From CAIYUC01 sp963682005 (lineage in GTDB: Bacteria; Bacteroidota; Bacteroidia; Bacteroidales; FEN-979): a stretch of 64,000 nucleotides of DNA. Shown here piece by piece: positions 9,312-18,002 of the stretch. The DNA lies in contig OY820914.1 in the NCBI GenBank assembly GCA_963682005.1, positions 3,968,001-4,032,000 of the forward strand, in the 5' to 3' direction. Made by a program: the position numbers and the translations under genes. How positions within the stretch are numbered: position 1 is the stretch's first letter; every line of letters begins with the position of its first letter. The notes under the pieces are model-generated. The model saw only the letters and a list, made by a program, of their open reading frames with translations. It was not told the DNA's origin and ran no database searches.

Positions 9312-11381
9312 ATGAAAAAACTTTTATTCATGATTTTGGGGTTAATCATGGTCAATTATGCAACTGCACAATGGACCTGGCAAAATCCGTCACCGCAGGG
9401 AAATTCATTATTTTCAGTATACTTCACCAATGTAAATACCGGTTATGCCGTCGGTGGCCATGGAACCATAATGAAAACCAATAACGGTGGCCTGACCTGG
9501 ACTACATTATCAAGCGGAACAAAGGTGTCGCTTATGGCAGTTTTCTTTACCGATGCAAATACCGGGTTTGCTGCCGGGGATAGAACAATTTTAAAAACTA
9601 ATGATGCAGGGGCAACCTGGACTGTTCAACTTAGCGGAACAAATGATTTCCTAACCTCACTTTACTTTGTTGATTCCAATACTGGTTATGCGGTAGGGGG
9701 CGTTGATGCTGGGGCGTCAAGTATTTTAAAAACCACGGATGGCGGGATAACCTGGAATTCTTTATCAGGCGGAACCAATAGTCCATTACGATCGGTTTTC
9801 TTTACCGATGCCTTGACAGGCTATGCTGCCGGTTGGTATGGAACAATCCTGAAAACCACTGATGGAGGCACAAACTGGGCTCCCCTGATAAGCGGAGTAA
9901 ATCAGAGCTATTTTTCCACGTTCTTTATTGATTCCAATACAGGTTATGTGGCAGGCAGTTGGGGAACCGTTTTGAAAACCATCAATGGAGGATCTACATG
10001 GACTCCGTTGAATATCGGAACCCATGACGCCATAGCTTCAATTTACTTTACCAATGCCAATTATGGATATGCGACAGGTCGTGATAATGGAAATATATAC
10101 AGAACTACAGATGGCGGAGTAAGCTGGACATCTCAGTCGTATACAACAACAGATCGTTTATCATCCATATACTTTATTGATGCTTATACGGGATATGCCG
10201 TCGGGGATTTTGGTGTCACGTTAAAAACCTCTGATGGAGGCTCAACATGGGTTGAATTATCAACGGGAAATACGAATCTGTTGCGATCAATATCCTTTCC
10301 CGAAACAAACACGGGATATGTTGCAGGTGAATCAGGAACCATCCTGAAAACCATAAACAGCGGAATAACCTGGTCAGCCCTGTCAAGCGGTACCAGTGAA
10401 TCTTTAAATTCGGTATATTTTACTGATGCCAATTCCGGATATGTAGTGGGGGCGAATGGAATAATCATTAAAACAACGAATGGAGGTGCGACCTGGGTTA
10501 ATCAAACAAGCGGTGTAAGTTTCGATTTATGGTCAGTATGTTTTACGAATGCCAATACAGGTTATGCTGTTGGCGTAGGCCTAAGTATCTTAAAAACAAT
10601 TAATGGAGGCCTTGATTGGAGTATTATCCCGAGCGGAGCTCAGTCAGGGTTATGGTCCGTTCATTTTCCCAATGCACTGACTGGCTATGCAACTGGAAGG
10701 TATGGAGGTATTGTAAAAACCACCAATGGCGGAGCGAGTTGGGTTGCCCTGAATAGCGGGGTCTCTACTGAATTATATTCCGTTTATGCTATTGATGCGA
10801 ATACCGTGTATGTTGCAGGGGGCTATTCCTCGACAACATCGATTATCCTGAAAACTACCAATGGAGGAAGCACATGGACTCAACAATATAGCGGAAACTC
10901 TGACGGTTTGTATTCGGTTTTCTTTGCCGATTCGCTTACAGGTTATGCGGTAGGTGGATCAATCCTGAAAACAAGCAACGGCGGAGTATCCTGGAATGAA
11001 CTACCCAGCGGAACATCCAATGGATTAAGTTCAGTCCGGTTTACCAGTGTTGATAACGGGTACGTGGTGGGTGTAGGAGGAACCATCTTAAAAACCACAA
11101 ATGGGGGAGGGAATCCTTACGGGACAAATGATCATATTGGCAAAGCCACAATGTTGAAATTATACCCCAACCCATCATCGACTCAGGTAACCATCGAAAT
11201 TTCAACAATGCCCGCACAGGGTAAGCTAACGATTATCAACATGAATGGTCAGGAAATCATCAACCGGCAAATCATCGGACCCCAAACACAACTTGATATC
11301 AGTACATTACCCCGTGGGATTTATTTTGTCAGATATATTAATGAATCATCCGTTCAGGTCGAAAAAGTTATTATACAATAA
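9312..11381 (+). CDS. T9SS type A secreted protein with 14 YCF48/BNR-like propeller repeats (689 aa)
   Basis: An in-frame ATG exists at 9300, but the ATG at 9312 directly opens the signal peptide MKKLLFMILGLIMVNYATAQ and has GGAGG five bases upstream, so it is preferred. The mature protein has 14 repeats of about 42-45 residues with the pattern NTGYAVG...GTILKTTNGGxTWT, typical of YCF48/BNR-like beta-propellers (photosystem II stability-factor-like repeats). Fourteen repeats is consistent with two stacked seven-bladed propellers. The tail LKLYPNPSSTQVTIEI...GIYFVRYINE...KVIIQ is a type A T9SS sorting domain. Likely a surface-exposed adhesion or binding protein; ligand unknown. Confidence 0.88.
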   Translation: MKKLLFMILGLIMVNYATAQWTWQNPSPQGNSLFSVYFTNVNTGYAVGGHGTIMKTNNGGLTWTTLSSGTKVSLMAVFFTDANTGFAAGDRTILKTNDAGATWTVQLSGTNDFLTSLYFVDSNTGYAVGGVDAGASSILKTTDGGITWNSLSGGTNSPLRSVFFTDALTGYAAGWYGTILKTTDGGTNWAPLISGVNQSYFSTFFIDSNTGYVAGSWGTVLKTINGGSTWTPLNIGTHDAIASIYFTNANYGYATGRDNGNIYRTTDGGVSWTSQSYTTTDRLSSIYFIDAYTGYAVGDFGVTLKTSDGGSTWVELSTGNTNLLRSISFPETNTGYVAGESGTILKTINSGITWSALSSGTSESLNSVYFTDANSGYVVGANGIIIKTTNGGATWVNQTSGVSFDLWSVCFTNANTGYAVGVGLSILKTINGGLDWSIIPSGAQSGLWSVHFPNALTGYATGRYGGIVKTTNGGASWVALNSGVSTELYSVYAIDANTVYVAGGYSSTTSIILKTTNGGSTWTQQYSGNSDGLYSVFFADSLTGYAVGGSILKTSNGGVSWNELPSGTSNGLSSVRFTSVDNGYVVGVGGTILKTTNGGGNPYGTNDHIGKATMLKLYPNPSSTQVTIEISTMPAQGKLTIINMNGQEIINRQIIGPQTQLDISTLPRGIYFVRYINESSVQVEKVIIQ

Positions 11382-11464
11382 TTCATTTGTCCCCGTCAGG
11401 ATCGGCTAAACAAATTTTACCGCCCTTTTTGAATCTCCTCCATATACGGAAAGATAAATAATTC

Positions 11465-11600
11465 CAGGGCCGTGGGTATGACAAAGGAGGACGAACCGGG
11501 TTTTAGCCCAAAATTAACAAATCATACTGGGTTTTAATCAACGTTTTGGGCTGAAGCCCATTTTTGATATGCGTTTCCGGCCCACGGCCTGAAGGCCATG
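11465..11600. repeat. Palindrome-rich REP-like block
   Basis: GGCCGTGGG at 11468-11476 pairs with CCCACGGCC at 11581-11589. Between them is the self-complementary TGGGCTGAAGCCCA at 11547-11560 and a related GGGTTTTAGCCC. GGCCTGAAGGCC follows at 11586-11597. The nested inverted repeats resemble REP-type intergenic elements. Confidence 0.5.
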
Positions 11601-11752
11601 GTAATTCAACTTCCTGCTGATTAACCTGGGGGCGCTATGCGCTCAGATGTTGCCCAGGGACCGGGAATGGGAAATGGGGTTGAACCGATCATGTTCCCGC
11701 CTTCGCGGTAATGTCCAACTTCCGCTGGGGTCACGTAACTTATGACGGTTTA

Positions 11753-11785
11753 CTGCTGACTGCTGACTGCTGACTGCCGACTGCC
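11753..11785. repeat. CTGACTG-period tandem tract
   Basis: About four and a half degenerate copies of the 7-mer CTGACTG (CTGCTGACTGCTGACTGCTG...). Related tracts lie at 16251-16268, 16484-16527, 17771-17793 and 18128-18150. Confidence 0.7.
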
Positions 11786-11790
11786 AAATG

Positions 11791-11950
11791 TTTTCCTGGT
11801 AGCTTGTTTTTTCCTCAGGCCGGAAGGCCTCGTCGCCCCACCGCAACTGTGCCTGGGGCGTCCGGAATTCCATCTTTCCCGTGCGGGCATGGGCCCCAGT
11901 CAAGGTTGCTCCTGTGGCGACTGTAATTATTCTCTATTCCAATTTTCAGC
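11791..11950. repeat. 160-bp dispersed element, copy 1
   Basis: The copy runs from TTTTCCTGGTA through CCTCAGGCCGGAAGGCCTCG, CGCAACTGTGCCTGGGGCGT and CCCCAGTCAAGGTTGCTCCT to ...GCGACTGTAATTATTCTC. Internal inverted repeats include GGCCGGAAGGCC. It recurs at 16269-16430, 17794-17963 and, truncated, at 18151-18220. A short open frame on the minus strand (peptide core QAQLRWGDEAFRPEEK) is a by-product of the repeat. Confidence 0.85.
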
Positions 11951-11989
11951 TGATGAGTTGATGAGTTGATGAGTTGATGAGTTGATGAG
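11951..11989. repeat. GATGAGTT-period tandem tract
   Basis: Nearly five perfect copies of the 8-mer TGATGAGT directly abut copy 1 of the 160-bp element. The same word follows copy 2 (16428-16445). Confidence 0.75.
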
Positions 11990-12001
11990 CTTAGTAATTA
12001 C

Positions 12002-12036
12002 GAAATCCGCGAAGATCATTTAAATCCGCGTCATCC
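12002..12036. repeat. CCGCGTCATCCGCG dispersed repeat, copy 1
   Basis: AAATCCGCGAAGATC followed by AAATCCGCGTCATCCGCGTT. Relatives lie at 18003-18046, 37827-37867 and 40349-40383 (reverse orientation). Confidence 0.65.
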
Positions 12037-12336
12037 GCGTTCTAATAAATTGCAGGAATAATAGGCTGCCGACTAGAAGGTGAGGAGTGAAGAATTGAGA
12101 ATTAAGAATTAATGGAATCAGAGGGATTGCGGAGTTTATTTCGTGCCCGGATCAGGCCTTGTTCCTTTGCATTCAGACTTTCGATGTGTAAAGAGTTCCG
12201 TTCTATTTTTTTTAAAATAAACCGGATCCGGATAATATTTTAAAGGCATTCCCGGCGTTAAATGATTCTGCCTTGCGTTCGCTTTTAATTGGATTGAAAT
12301 GGAACAGGAATTTGGACAGTAATTATGCAAAAAAAA

Positions 12337-12414
12337 GTAACTATCTTTTGGGAAAAAGCAAGTATCTTTTAGTATAAAAGCAACTATCTTTTGGGATAAA
12401 AGTGACGATCTTTT
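12337..12414 (+). repeat. Four 21-22-bp direct repeats with core ACTATCTTTT
   Basis: GTAACTATCTTTT, GCAAGTATCTTTT, GCAACTATCTTTT and GTGACGATCTTTT begin at 12337, 12358, 12380 and 12402, spaced 21, 22 and 22 bp, about two helical turns. The spacer between cores is also similar (GGGAAAAA, AGTATAAAA, GGGATAAAA). No adjacent promoter or gene start explains an operator array. Confidence 0.75.
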
Positions 12415-12621
12415 TAGCTGCCCGGTTATTTGGGTCGTAATCGGAAGTAAATCAGTGCATTGGTATCTTGCTCGCCTACCGGTTGTGAACTACAGCTCCG
12501 GAAATCCAAATATTCCTGGGAGTAATTTGAAGCGAAAAACCATGTTCATAATGACAAGACCCCAATTTTCAAAATGCCAAAAACCAATAGTGGGTTACTT
12601 TAAGTTTTGACCTTGTATAAT

Positions 12622-12645
12622 TTATGAATTATGAATTATGAATTA
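12622..12645. repeat. ATGAATT-period tandem tract
   Basis: TTATGAATTATGAATTATGAATTAC gives three copies of the 7-mer ATGAATT eleven bases from the end of the T9SS gene at 12656. Confidence 0.65.
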
Positions 12646-12655
12646 CACCGGATCT

Positions 12656-14050
12656 CTATTCTTTCAGAATTTTGAACGTTTGTGAGGTGTTTTTAAGCCT
12701 TGCATTCAGGAAATAAAGGCCGGGGGTAAGGAATGAAAAATCATTTTCAGCAAGTTCAGTTCCCTTCCAGACTATTTGTCCTAATGGATTGAACAGGGTG
12801 AACTGTTCACTTCCCAAAGCGTTCTCAACAGCCAGGCGGCTGGTAAAGGGATTCGGGAATGGGGACATTAAGGAACAGGCAGGATTGTTTGTTGCGTGAA
12901 TACCGGTATAAGTTCCGTTCGTTATTCCTGTTTCACACTTCCTCACCCTGTATGCCGTATCCGGAAGGAGAGAATCCACCACTTCCGTGTAATAAATGTA
13001 AAGGGTTTCATTTGTCGGAAATGGTTCCGGATCGGTTCGGTACCGGGGAAGTGTGTCGGAGACCATCCGGAAGAACGGGTCCAGGCTATCGACCTTTGCG
13101 ATCCAGACCTCAGCCAGGCCTGTTTCCGATTCGTACGGTGTTTTGGCGGCTAAGAATGAGATATAGGATTCCCCGTTATAAACGATCAGCTCAGGTGAGG
13201 CGATCTTGTCGAGCAGTGGATTTGAGGATGGGCTGATGAACGACATATAAGGATTGTAGGTATCGCTGTGCTTTCGGGCTTCCTTGAAAACCCTGACTTC
13301 TGTTCCGTTTGCAACGGTAAACAGCAGGTGGGCATTGGTGCCATCGGGAGAACGCCAGAGGTAGGGGCGTGAATAAAGTGTACCATAATCGAATGTCAGC
13401 TGTACAGGATATCCGGGGCTGTCAGGGTTAAAAAGGCCCACCTGCTCGTTGGGCATGATCCCCGTGAGCAACTGTTCTTCATTGGCCCAGTGCGCATCGG
13501 TGAATCCATGAATGGAATTCTCCCAGCAAGGGTGGTCGATGGTTTTGTACTTGGTGGCATTGTCGTTGATCGCCGAGATGTAATGAAAGGCCATCAGCGA
13601 ATCTGCAGGATTCCGGGTCGCATGGGGGTTGAGTCGCATCATCGCATCCCAGAGAATGTCCAGCGTCCAGTTGTAGCCGGTTTCCTTCGCTACGGCAATG
13701 TATTTATGCCGGTTGACAAGCTTATTGTAAACGAGATACGACCCCGTCTGGTCAAATCCCCACTCTCCGGCATTGAATGTCTGGTCAAGCGGCACCAGGG
13801 ATGAATCGACAAGGAACTGCTTTCCATCCGGCACTGCCAGCGACCAGTTCATGGTATCCAGGTAGCAGACCCAGAGCTTATGGTCATCCAATGATTGCCA
13901 GCACATCCTTTTCTTATAAGGATCGAATTCTGTGTCGCTGATCCTTGCATTGGGTGAACTTATAAGCACATCTCTGACCAGAAAAGGTTGTGCAATCCCA
14001 TGGCAGGAAAGGAAAACCAAAAATGTGAGCAAGGCCGGTTTTACGTTCAT
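12656..14050 (-). CDS. T9SS type A secreted protein, probable TolB-like propeller (464 aa)
   Basis: MNVKPALLTFLVFLSCHGIAQ is a signal peptide. The middle has repeated propeller-like strands (ARISDTEFDPYKKRMCWQS, YLWRSPDGTNAHLLFTVANG, RYRTDPEPFPTNETLYIYYT) reminiscent of TolB/WD40-like proteins, but the repeats are weak. The C-terminus MSPFPNPFTSRLAVEN...FSFLTPGLYFLNARL...FKILKE is a T9SS type A sorting domain. It is presumably surface-exposed. No catalytic motif is recognisable. The gene stands alone, with 170 bp to RsgA and a long convergent spacer on the other side. Confidence 0.8.
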   Translation of the reverse strand: MNVKPALLTFLVFLSCHGIAQPFLVRDVLISSPNARISDTEFDPYKKRMCWQSLDDHKLWVCYLDTMNWSLAVPDGKQFLVDSSLVPLDQTFNAGEWGFDQTGSYLVYNKLVNRHKYIAVAKETGYNWTLDILWDAMMRLNPHATRNPADSLMAFHYISAINDNATKYKTIDHPCWENSIHGFTDAHWANEEQLLTGIMPNEQVGLFNPDSPGYPVQLTFDYGTLYSRPYLWRSPDGTNAHLLFTVANGTEVRVFKEARKHSDTYNPYMSFISPSSNPLLDKIASPELIVYNGESYISFLAAKTPYESETGLAEVWIAKVDSLDPFFRMVSDTLPRYRTDPEPFPTNETLYIYYTEVVDSLLPDTAYRVRKCETGITNGTYTGIHATNNPACSLMSPFPNPFTSRLAVENALGSEQFTLFNPLGQIVWKGTELAENDFSFLTPGLYFLNARLKNTSQTFKILKE

Positions 14051-14220
14051 GAGGACTCGAAGCCTGTTAAGTTTCCCGATAAACTTTTAACGGGACATTA
14101 TTGCATACCTGCTTAGTGAATCCTCATTTTCGCATCTCACCATTCACTGCTCTATGCCATAATAAAAGCAATCAAAGATAATAATATTTAACTTCTACAA
14201 AAAAAAACGGATTTTTCTGA

Positions 14221-15315
14221 TCAGTACTTTTTTCTATTTCTCTCCTTTTTATAATTCTTGACGAATTTCCCGAATTCCTTATCTTTCTTTCGCCGCTCTG
14301 CAATCGTCGATTCAAAATGTGCCTTCTCTCTTTCCATTTTCAGGTAATTTACATAGGAACTCTTATCTATTTCCCCTTTTTCAATGGCCTCCAGAACAAA
14401 ACAACCTGCTTCATTCGTGTGGGTGCAATCCTTGAACCTGCAATATTGTGAAAGATCAACAATCCTTCCGAATGTGATCTCCAAACCGCTTTCTGAATCA
14501 GCAATGCCTACCTCCCTCATGCCGGGATTGTCAATCAAAATCCCTCCATTCGCCAGAACAATCAATTCCCTGTGGCTCGTAACATGCTTTCCCCTGCTTG
14601 TACTCCTGCTTATTGTATCAGTCCGCATTATTGACTTACCGGCAAGATTATTCAACAGCGTTGACTTTCCAACACCTGAAGAACCAAGCATGCAATAGGT
14701 TTTTCCCTTTTCAATGACCGCTATAATTCTGTCGTATCCAAGTTGCGACTCATTGCTGATCGCGATGATGGGGACATTATCTATCCTGCTTTTTATACAT
14801 GATAACACGTCAGAGAGCTGTTGTTCATTTATCAGATCGATCTTGCTCAGGACGATTATGGGAATTACCTTGGAGGAGTTACAAATGGTAAGATATCTTT
14901 CAAGCCTGTTGATGCTAAAATCCCTGTCTGCGGCCTGGACTAAAAAGGCATAATCAATGTTTGCCGCTATGACCTGGATCTCTCCGGGTTTTCCAACAGC
15001 CTGCCTTTTAAGAACAGAGGATCTTGGCAGTATTTTATGAATGATAGCAAAATCAGCATCAAAGGCAGATAGTGCCACCCAATCTCCAACAGCCGGAAAA
15101 TCTTCACGACATTTTGCAGTAAAACGAAGATTACCCGTTATTTCAGCTTCGAATTCACCTTTGGTCGCCGAAATAATATAACGTTCCTTATGTTCTGCGA
15201 TAACCCGGCCGATCTCAAATTCATCCAGGTTGTTATCTGTCCTGAATTTTTCAAGTTTTACATTATAGCCAAGGTCTTCCAATTGGCTGCTGACGGTTTG
15301 ATTGTGACTGTGCAT
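14221..15315 (-). CDS. rsgA: Ribosome small-subunit-dependent GTPase A (364 aa)
   Basis: A circularly permuted GTPase. An N-terminal OB-fold (AVGDWVALS) is followed by G4 (VLSKIDL), then G1/P-loop GSSGVGKSTL (about residues 209-218), the G2-region Thr-rich segment (TSRGKHVTSHREL) and G3 DNPGM. A C-terminal zinc-binding motif CRFKDCTHTNEAGC (about 290-303) completes the RsgA/YjeQ order. RsgA binds the 30S subunit late in assembly and hydrolyses GTP to check maturation. Length fits the longer RsgA subgroup. The C-terminal tail is Lys/Arg-rich, as expected for RNA binding. It appears to be transcribed singly. Confidence 0.93.
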   Translation of the reverse strand: MHSHNQTVSSQLEDLGYNVKLEKFRTDNNLDEFEIGRVIAEHKERYIISATKGEFEAEITGNLRFTAKCREDFPAVGDWVALSAFDADFAIIHKILPRSSVLKRQAVGKPGEIQVIAANIDYAFLVQAADRDFSINRLERYLTICNSSKVIPIIVLSKIDLINEQQLSDVLSCIKSRIDNVPIIAISNESQLGYDRIIAVIEKGKTYCMLGSSGVGKSTLLNNLAGKSIMRTDTISRSTSRGKHVTSHRELIVLANGGILIDNPGMREVGIADSESGLEITFGRIVDLSQYCRFKDCTHTNEAGCFVLEAIEKGEIDKSSYVNYLKMEREKAHFESTIAERRKKDKEFGKFVKNYKKERNRKKY

Positions 15316-15344
15316 TATTTTCCTAATTATTTTGATAATAAGGA

Positions 15345-15497
15345 TTACCAGACATAAGGAATGATCTTATACCGGGTTCTCTCAGAATATTCAGGATACC
15401 CCTTCAATTCATTTTTTAATGTTTTGTCCTCCAGGATGGTCCTTGGTACAAAAAGAATGATCGAAAAACTTGCTGGATTACTTGTTTTATCTTTGAA
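15345..15497 (-). pseudogene. C-terminal remnant of an isoprenylcysteine/phospholipid methyltransferase-like gene
   Basis: Translating the minus strand in the frame ending at the TAA at 15345-15347 gives NPASFSIILFVPRTILEDKT, then LKNELKGYPEYSERTRYKII and PYVW. That is very like the C-terminus of ICMT/PEMT-family integral-membrane methyltransferases (pattern RTxxEDxxLxxELxGYxxYxxxxRYRLIPxxW). No start codon or upstream part of the gene exists: the preceding in-frame codon is the TAA that ends the HXXEE gene at 15498. It therefore looks like a decayed 48-codon remnant. Family assignment is from remembered consensus. Confidence 0.6.
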
Positions 15498-16091
15498 TTA
15501 TTGACGTTTTAATCTGGTCAGCCGGCTTCTCGTTTTAAAAAGCAATAATCCACATATTGCACCTCCTAAAAGAATTGCAAAAATCCAATCGTACCAATTA
15601 AAGAATTGAAGGGCTGTTAAGAATGTTATTGTGCCAAGGGGCAGTAATAAAACTGAATTTGTGATCAAACCCGGATTATAGGCAGGCTTCCCGGATTGAA
15701 AGATGATTGTATGCATAAAGTTGTTGATCGTTAACTCAAACAGCATCATGGAAAAACCAATCCAGGGTGCAATATTGGCAAGTAAAGCGCCGATAATAAC
15801 CGCGGGCCATGCAATGAGAATATTTACCTGAAATACATAGCCTTCATCAAGCGGGAAGTCTGGATCCGTTTTGGATCCAAAAGGAGATTTTACATTGAAA
15901 AATTCTTTAAAACTCAATGGCGATAAAACATATTCTTCACATTCATGGATCATTAAAAAGGGCAAATGAAGCCATAAAAGAAACTGATATAAGGGCATAG
16001 AATTTCTAAAATAAATCAAAATGACCAACAATACCGGGGCAATAAACAGATTGGCACTTTGCCAGAACCAATTTACTTTTTGAATATTCAT
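15498..16091 (-). CDS. HXXEE domain-containing membrane protein (197 aa)
   Basis: Five or so membrane helices are visible. His49-Glu-Cys-Glu52-Glu53 (MIHECEEYVLSP) is the HXXEE signature, and a later NNFMHTIIFQ segment supplies the second conserved His. HXXEE proteins are small bacterial membrane proteins of unknown function, proposed to be enzymes because their conserved acidic and His residues face one side of the membrane. The upstream region carries a motif shared with two other genes (16163-16190). Directly downstream, in the same frame, is a methyltransferase remnant. Confidence 0.85.
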   Translation of the reverse strand: MNIQKVNWFWQSANLFIAPVLLVILIYFRNSMPLYQFLLWLHLPFLMIHECEEYVLSPLSFKEFFNVKSPFGSKTDPDFPLDEGYVFQVNILIAWPAVIIGALLANIAPWIGFSMMLFELTINNFMHTIIFQSGKPAYNPGLITNSVLLLPLGTITFLTALQFFNWYDWIFAILLGGAICGLLLFKTRSRLTRLKRQ

Positions 16092-16162
16092 AAAACCTCC
16101 TTGTTAATGTATGAATTTATAAAGATGAGTCACCACCGCACTGCCATTATCATATCTCCCCT

Positions 16163-16190
16163 GATTATTTCCTGAGTAAAATTATAAAAA
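16163..16190 (-). promoter_or_regulatory. Shared upstream motif, copy 1 (HXXEE gene)
   Basis: On the plus strand ATTTCCTGAGTAAAATTATA. Closely similar blocks lie upstream of the next two minus-strand genes (17623-17652, 18603-18630). In gene orientation it reads TAATTTTACTCAGG, where TAATTTTA matches 7 of 8 positions of TAnnTTTG. It lies about 75 bp before the start at 16091. Confidence 0.45.
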
Positions 16191-16268
16191 ATCAATTCAT
16201 ATCCGGTATACATTTCCCACCCTTAAGTATTCATGACTGATAACAAACCGACTGCTGACTGCCAACTG

Positions 16269-16430
16269 TTTTCCTGGTAATTTGTTTTTTCCTCAGGCCG
16301 GAAGGCCTCGTCGCCCCACCGCAACTGTGCCTGGGGCGTCCGGTTTTCTATCTTTACCTTGCTAGCACGGGCCCCAGTCAAGGTTGCTCCTGTGGCGACT
16401 GTAATTATTCTCTGCTCCAATTTTCAGTTG
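16269..16430. repeat. 160-bp dispersed element, copy 2
   Basis: Nearly identical to copy 1 through GGCCGGAAGGCCTCGTCGCC, GCAACTGTGCCTGGGGCGTC and CCCCAGTCAAGGTTGCTCCT, and likewise preceded by a CTGACTG tract and followed by a GATGAGTT tract, so element and tracts recur as a unit. Confidence 0.85.
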
Positions 16431-16483
16431 ATGAGTTGATGAGCTGTCCCCGCTTTCGCGGGGATGTCGTAACCTTAAGCCGG

Positions 16484-16527
16484 CTGATTGCCGACTTCCG
16501 ACTTCCGACTGCTGACTTCCGACTGCC
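16484..16527. repeat. CTGACTTCCGA-type degenerate tract
   Basis: Alternating words CCGACTT, CCGACTG and CTGACTT in 7-bp steps (GCCGACTTCCGACTTCCGAC, then TGCTGACTTCCGACTGCC). Confidence 0.65.
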
Positions 16528-16604
16528 ACATTAAACGGATAACGGATTATCCAGCCCCTGGCTCGTGGCATGAGGCCCGGAGTAACCAGGGGTAGCTCGC
16601 ACTG

Positions 16605-17513
16605 TTATTTGATGCTGATCATTTTCCTGTTCACCGTTGTATTATCATTACGGATGAGGGTAAGAAGATAAACTCCTGCAGGAAGGTCGTTGATCCTGAT
16701 CCGTGACCGGCCGGCAACCGGTTCCCGGAGGATATTATTCCCGGCCATTCCGGTCAGATGCAGTTCCCTGAAATTTTCTGGCTGATCAAGGTCAACGGTG
16801 AATGAACCGTTTGAGGGATTGGGAAAAACGTTGATCTGATCTGTAATACCGGGGGGAGTGTCAACATCAACGAGAAGCTGGCAATCGGTTGTCGTATCCG
16901 GATATTGGGTCATTCCGTCTTGCTGAAAACAGGTGAGGTTGAATTCAGGACCATCCGAGATGCATCCCGGTGAGGCTTCGAAAATTCCGTAGGTTGAGCC
17001 AATGCCTTCGATGAGGTATATCCCGAAGCAGGGATTGATATACCATCTTTTGTGATAGTTGCTACCGACCAGCACAGAATCAATGGACTCGACAATATCA
17101 GGAAAAATAGCCATTCTCTCGGTATATCCGCGAACCGTATCGCCGACCTGCAGGTTAAAGTCATAGAGCAACTGTTCGACGGAATCACCAGTCGGGATAT
17201 AAAAGACCTTCCTCAGGGTCACATCCTGCCGGTAAGCCCCTTTCAACCCTTTGGAAACACCGGGGCATTCACCTGATGTGATGGTCTGAACATGAGGTGT
17301 TGCCAGCTTATGATAGTTCAGGCCATTGATCAATGTATCACCCACCATGGTAATAGAATAGTGTTGCTCGGTAATTCCCCAGGGGATAAAGCACATCTGG
17401 TATAGATACATGTTCCAGACGGCATTGCTGTCGGGGAGGGGATGGTAAACGGAAGTCTGTCCGCTTACAGAGAGGGAGATCAGGATCATGATGCCGGATA
17501 GAAGTTTTTTCAT
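16605..17513 (-). CDS. T9SS type A secreted protein (302 aa)
   Basis: MKKLLSGIMILISLSVSGQ is a signal peptide. The body (SITMVGDTLINGLNYHKL, LLYDFNLQVGDTVRGY) resembles the small secreted proteins of Bacteroidota that carry only a jelly-roll-like passenger. The C-terminus INVFPNPSNGSFTVDL...LPAGVYLLTLIRNDN...KMISIK is a T9SS type A sorting domain. Function unknown. It is monocistronic, flanked on both sides by the repeat-rich spacers. Confidence 0.85.
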   Translation of the reverse strand: MKKLLSGIMILISLSVSGQTSVYHPLPDSNAVWNMYLYQMCFIPWGITEQHYSITMVGDTLINGLNYHKLATPHVQTITSGECPGVSKGLKGAYRQDVTLRKVFYIPTGDSVEQLLYDFNLQVGDTVRGYTERMAIFPDIVESIDSVLVGSNYHKRWYINPCFGIYLIEGIGSTYGIFEASPGCISDGPEFNLTCFQQDGMTQYPDTTTDCQLLVDVDTPPGITDQINVFPNPSNGSFTVDLDQPENFRELHLTGMAGNNILREPVAGRSRIRINDLPAGVYLLTLIRNDNTTVNRKMISIK

Positions 17514-17622
17514 AGAAGCTTTTTATCTGGGGTTTATGATTAGTGCCGTTAAGGTAATACTTATCATTTTGCAAGGGAACTTTTCCGCAGAAAAAACAGG
17601 ACTATTCCTGATTTCATAACAG

Positions 17623-17652
17623 ATCATTTTTCCCTGAGTGAAATTAATAAAA
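17623..17652 (-). promoter_or_regulatory. Shared upstream motif, copy 2 (302-aa T9SS gene)
   Basis: ATTTTTCCCTGAGTGAAATTA on the plus strand, about 115 bp before the start at 17513. It matches copies 1 and 3 over CCTGAGTrAAATTA. Confidence 0.4.
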
Positions 17653-17793
17653 ATCGTTACAACACACATTTCTGTGAAAAAAAATTAAAGCTGTTGCTAT
17701 TAATGATGCATGTCCGGTCGGAATGTGTCTCCGCTTCCGCGGGGATGACGGGAGCCCGTGGCCCGTGGCCTGCTGACTGCTGTCTGTCAACTG

Positions 17794-17963
17794 ATTCCCT
17801 GGTAATTTGTTTTTCCTCAGGCCGGAAGGCCTCGTCGCCCCACCGCAACTGTGCCTGGGGCGTCCGGTATTCTATCCTTACCGTGCGGGTAGGGGCCCCA
17901 GTCAAGGTTGCTCCTGTGGCGACTGTAATTATTCACTGGTCCTGTTATCAGATGATGATCTGA
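17794..17963. repeat. 160-bp dispersed element, copy 3
   Basis: Full-length copy with the same core blocks as copies 1 and 2, preceded by the CTGACTG-type tract and by TCCGCTTCCGCGGGGATGAC. It ends in a diverged GATGATCTGATGAG word instead of GATGAGTT. Confidence 0.85.
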
Positions 17964-18002
17964 TGAGCTTACTAATTACGAATTACGGGATTACGAATTA
18001 CG

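Larger units (their letters stand above)
11382..12655. other. 1.27-kb repeat-filled spacer between convergent genes
   Basis: No convincing gene lies here. In order it holds a palindrome-rich block (11465-11600), a CTGACTG tract (11753-11785), the first copy of the 160-bp dispersed element (11791-11950), a GATGAGTT tract (11951-11989), a CCGCGTCATCCGCG repeat (12002-12036), four 22-bp direct repeats (12337-12414) and an ATGAATT tract (12622-12645). Small frames such as 12136-12330 (minus) show no family likeness. Confidence 0.7.
16092..16604. other. 513-bp repeat-rich spacer
   Basis: No gene is supported. It contains the shared CCTGAGTAAAATTA motif, a short CTGACTG tract (16251-16268), copy 2 of the 160-bp element, a GATGAGTT tract, the palindrome CCCCGCTTTCGCGGGG (16448-16463) and a longer CTGACTTCCGA tract (16484-16527). 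Confidence 0.65.

Noticed and set aside
11643..11903. Small minus-strand frames with the QAQLRWGDEAFRPEEK core (also near 16223, 17657 and 17972)
   Set aside because: They are produced by copies of the 160-bp repeat. The frames begin and end differently in each copy, so a conserved protein is not supported.
11951..11989. Possible CRISPR array
   Set aside because: The unit is 8 bp with no spacers. The other tracts have 7-10-bp periods; no 25-40-bp repeat with unique spacers and no cas gene occurs.
12136..12330. 64-codon minus-strand frame in the long spacer
   Set aside because: No signal peptide, motif or neighbour logic; it lies in AT-rich spacer DNA.
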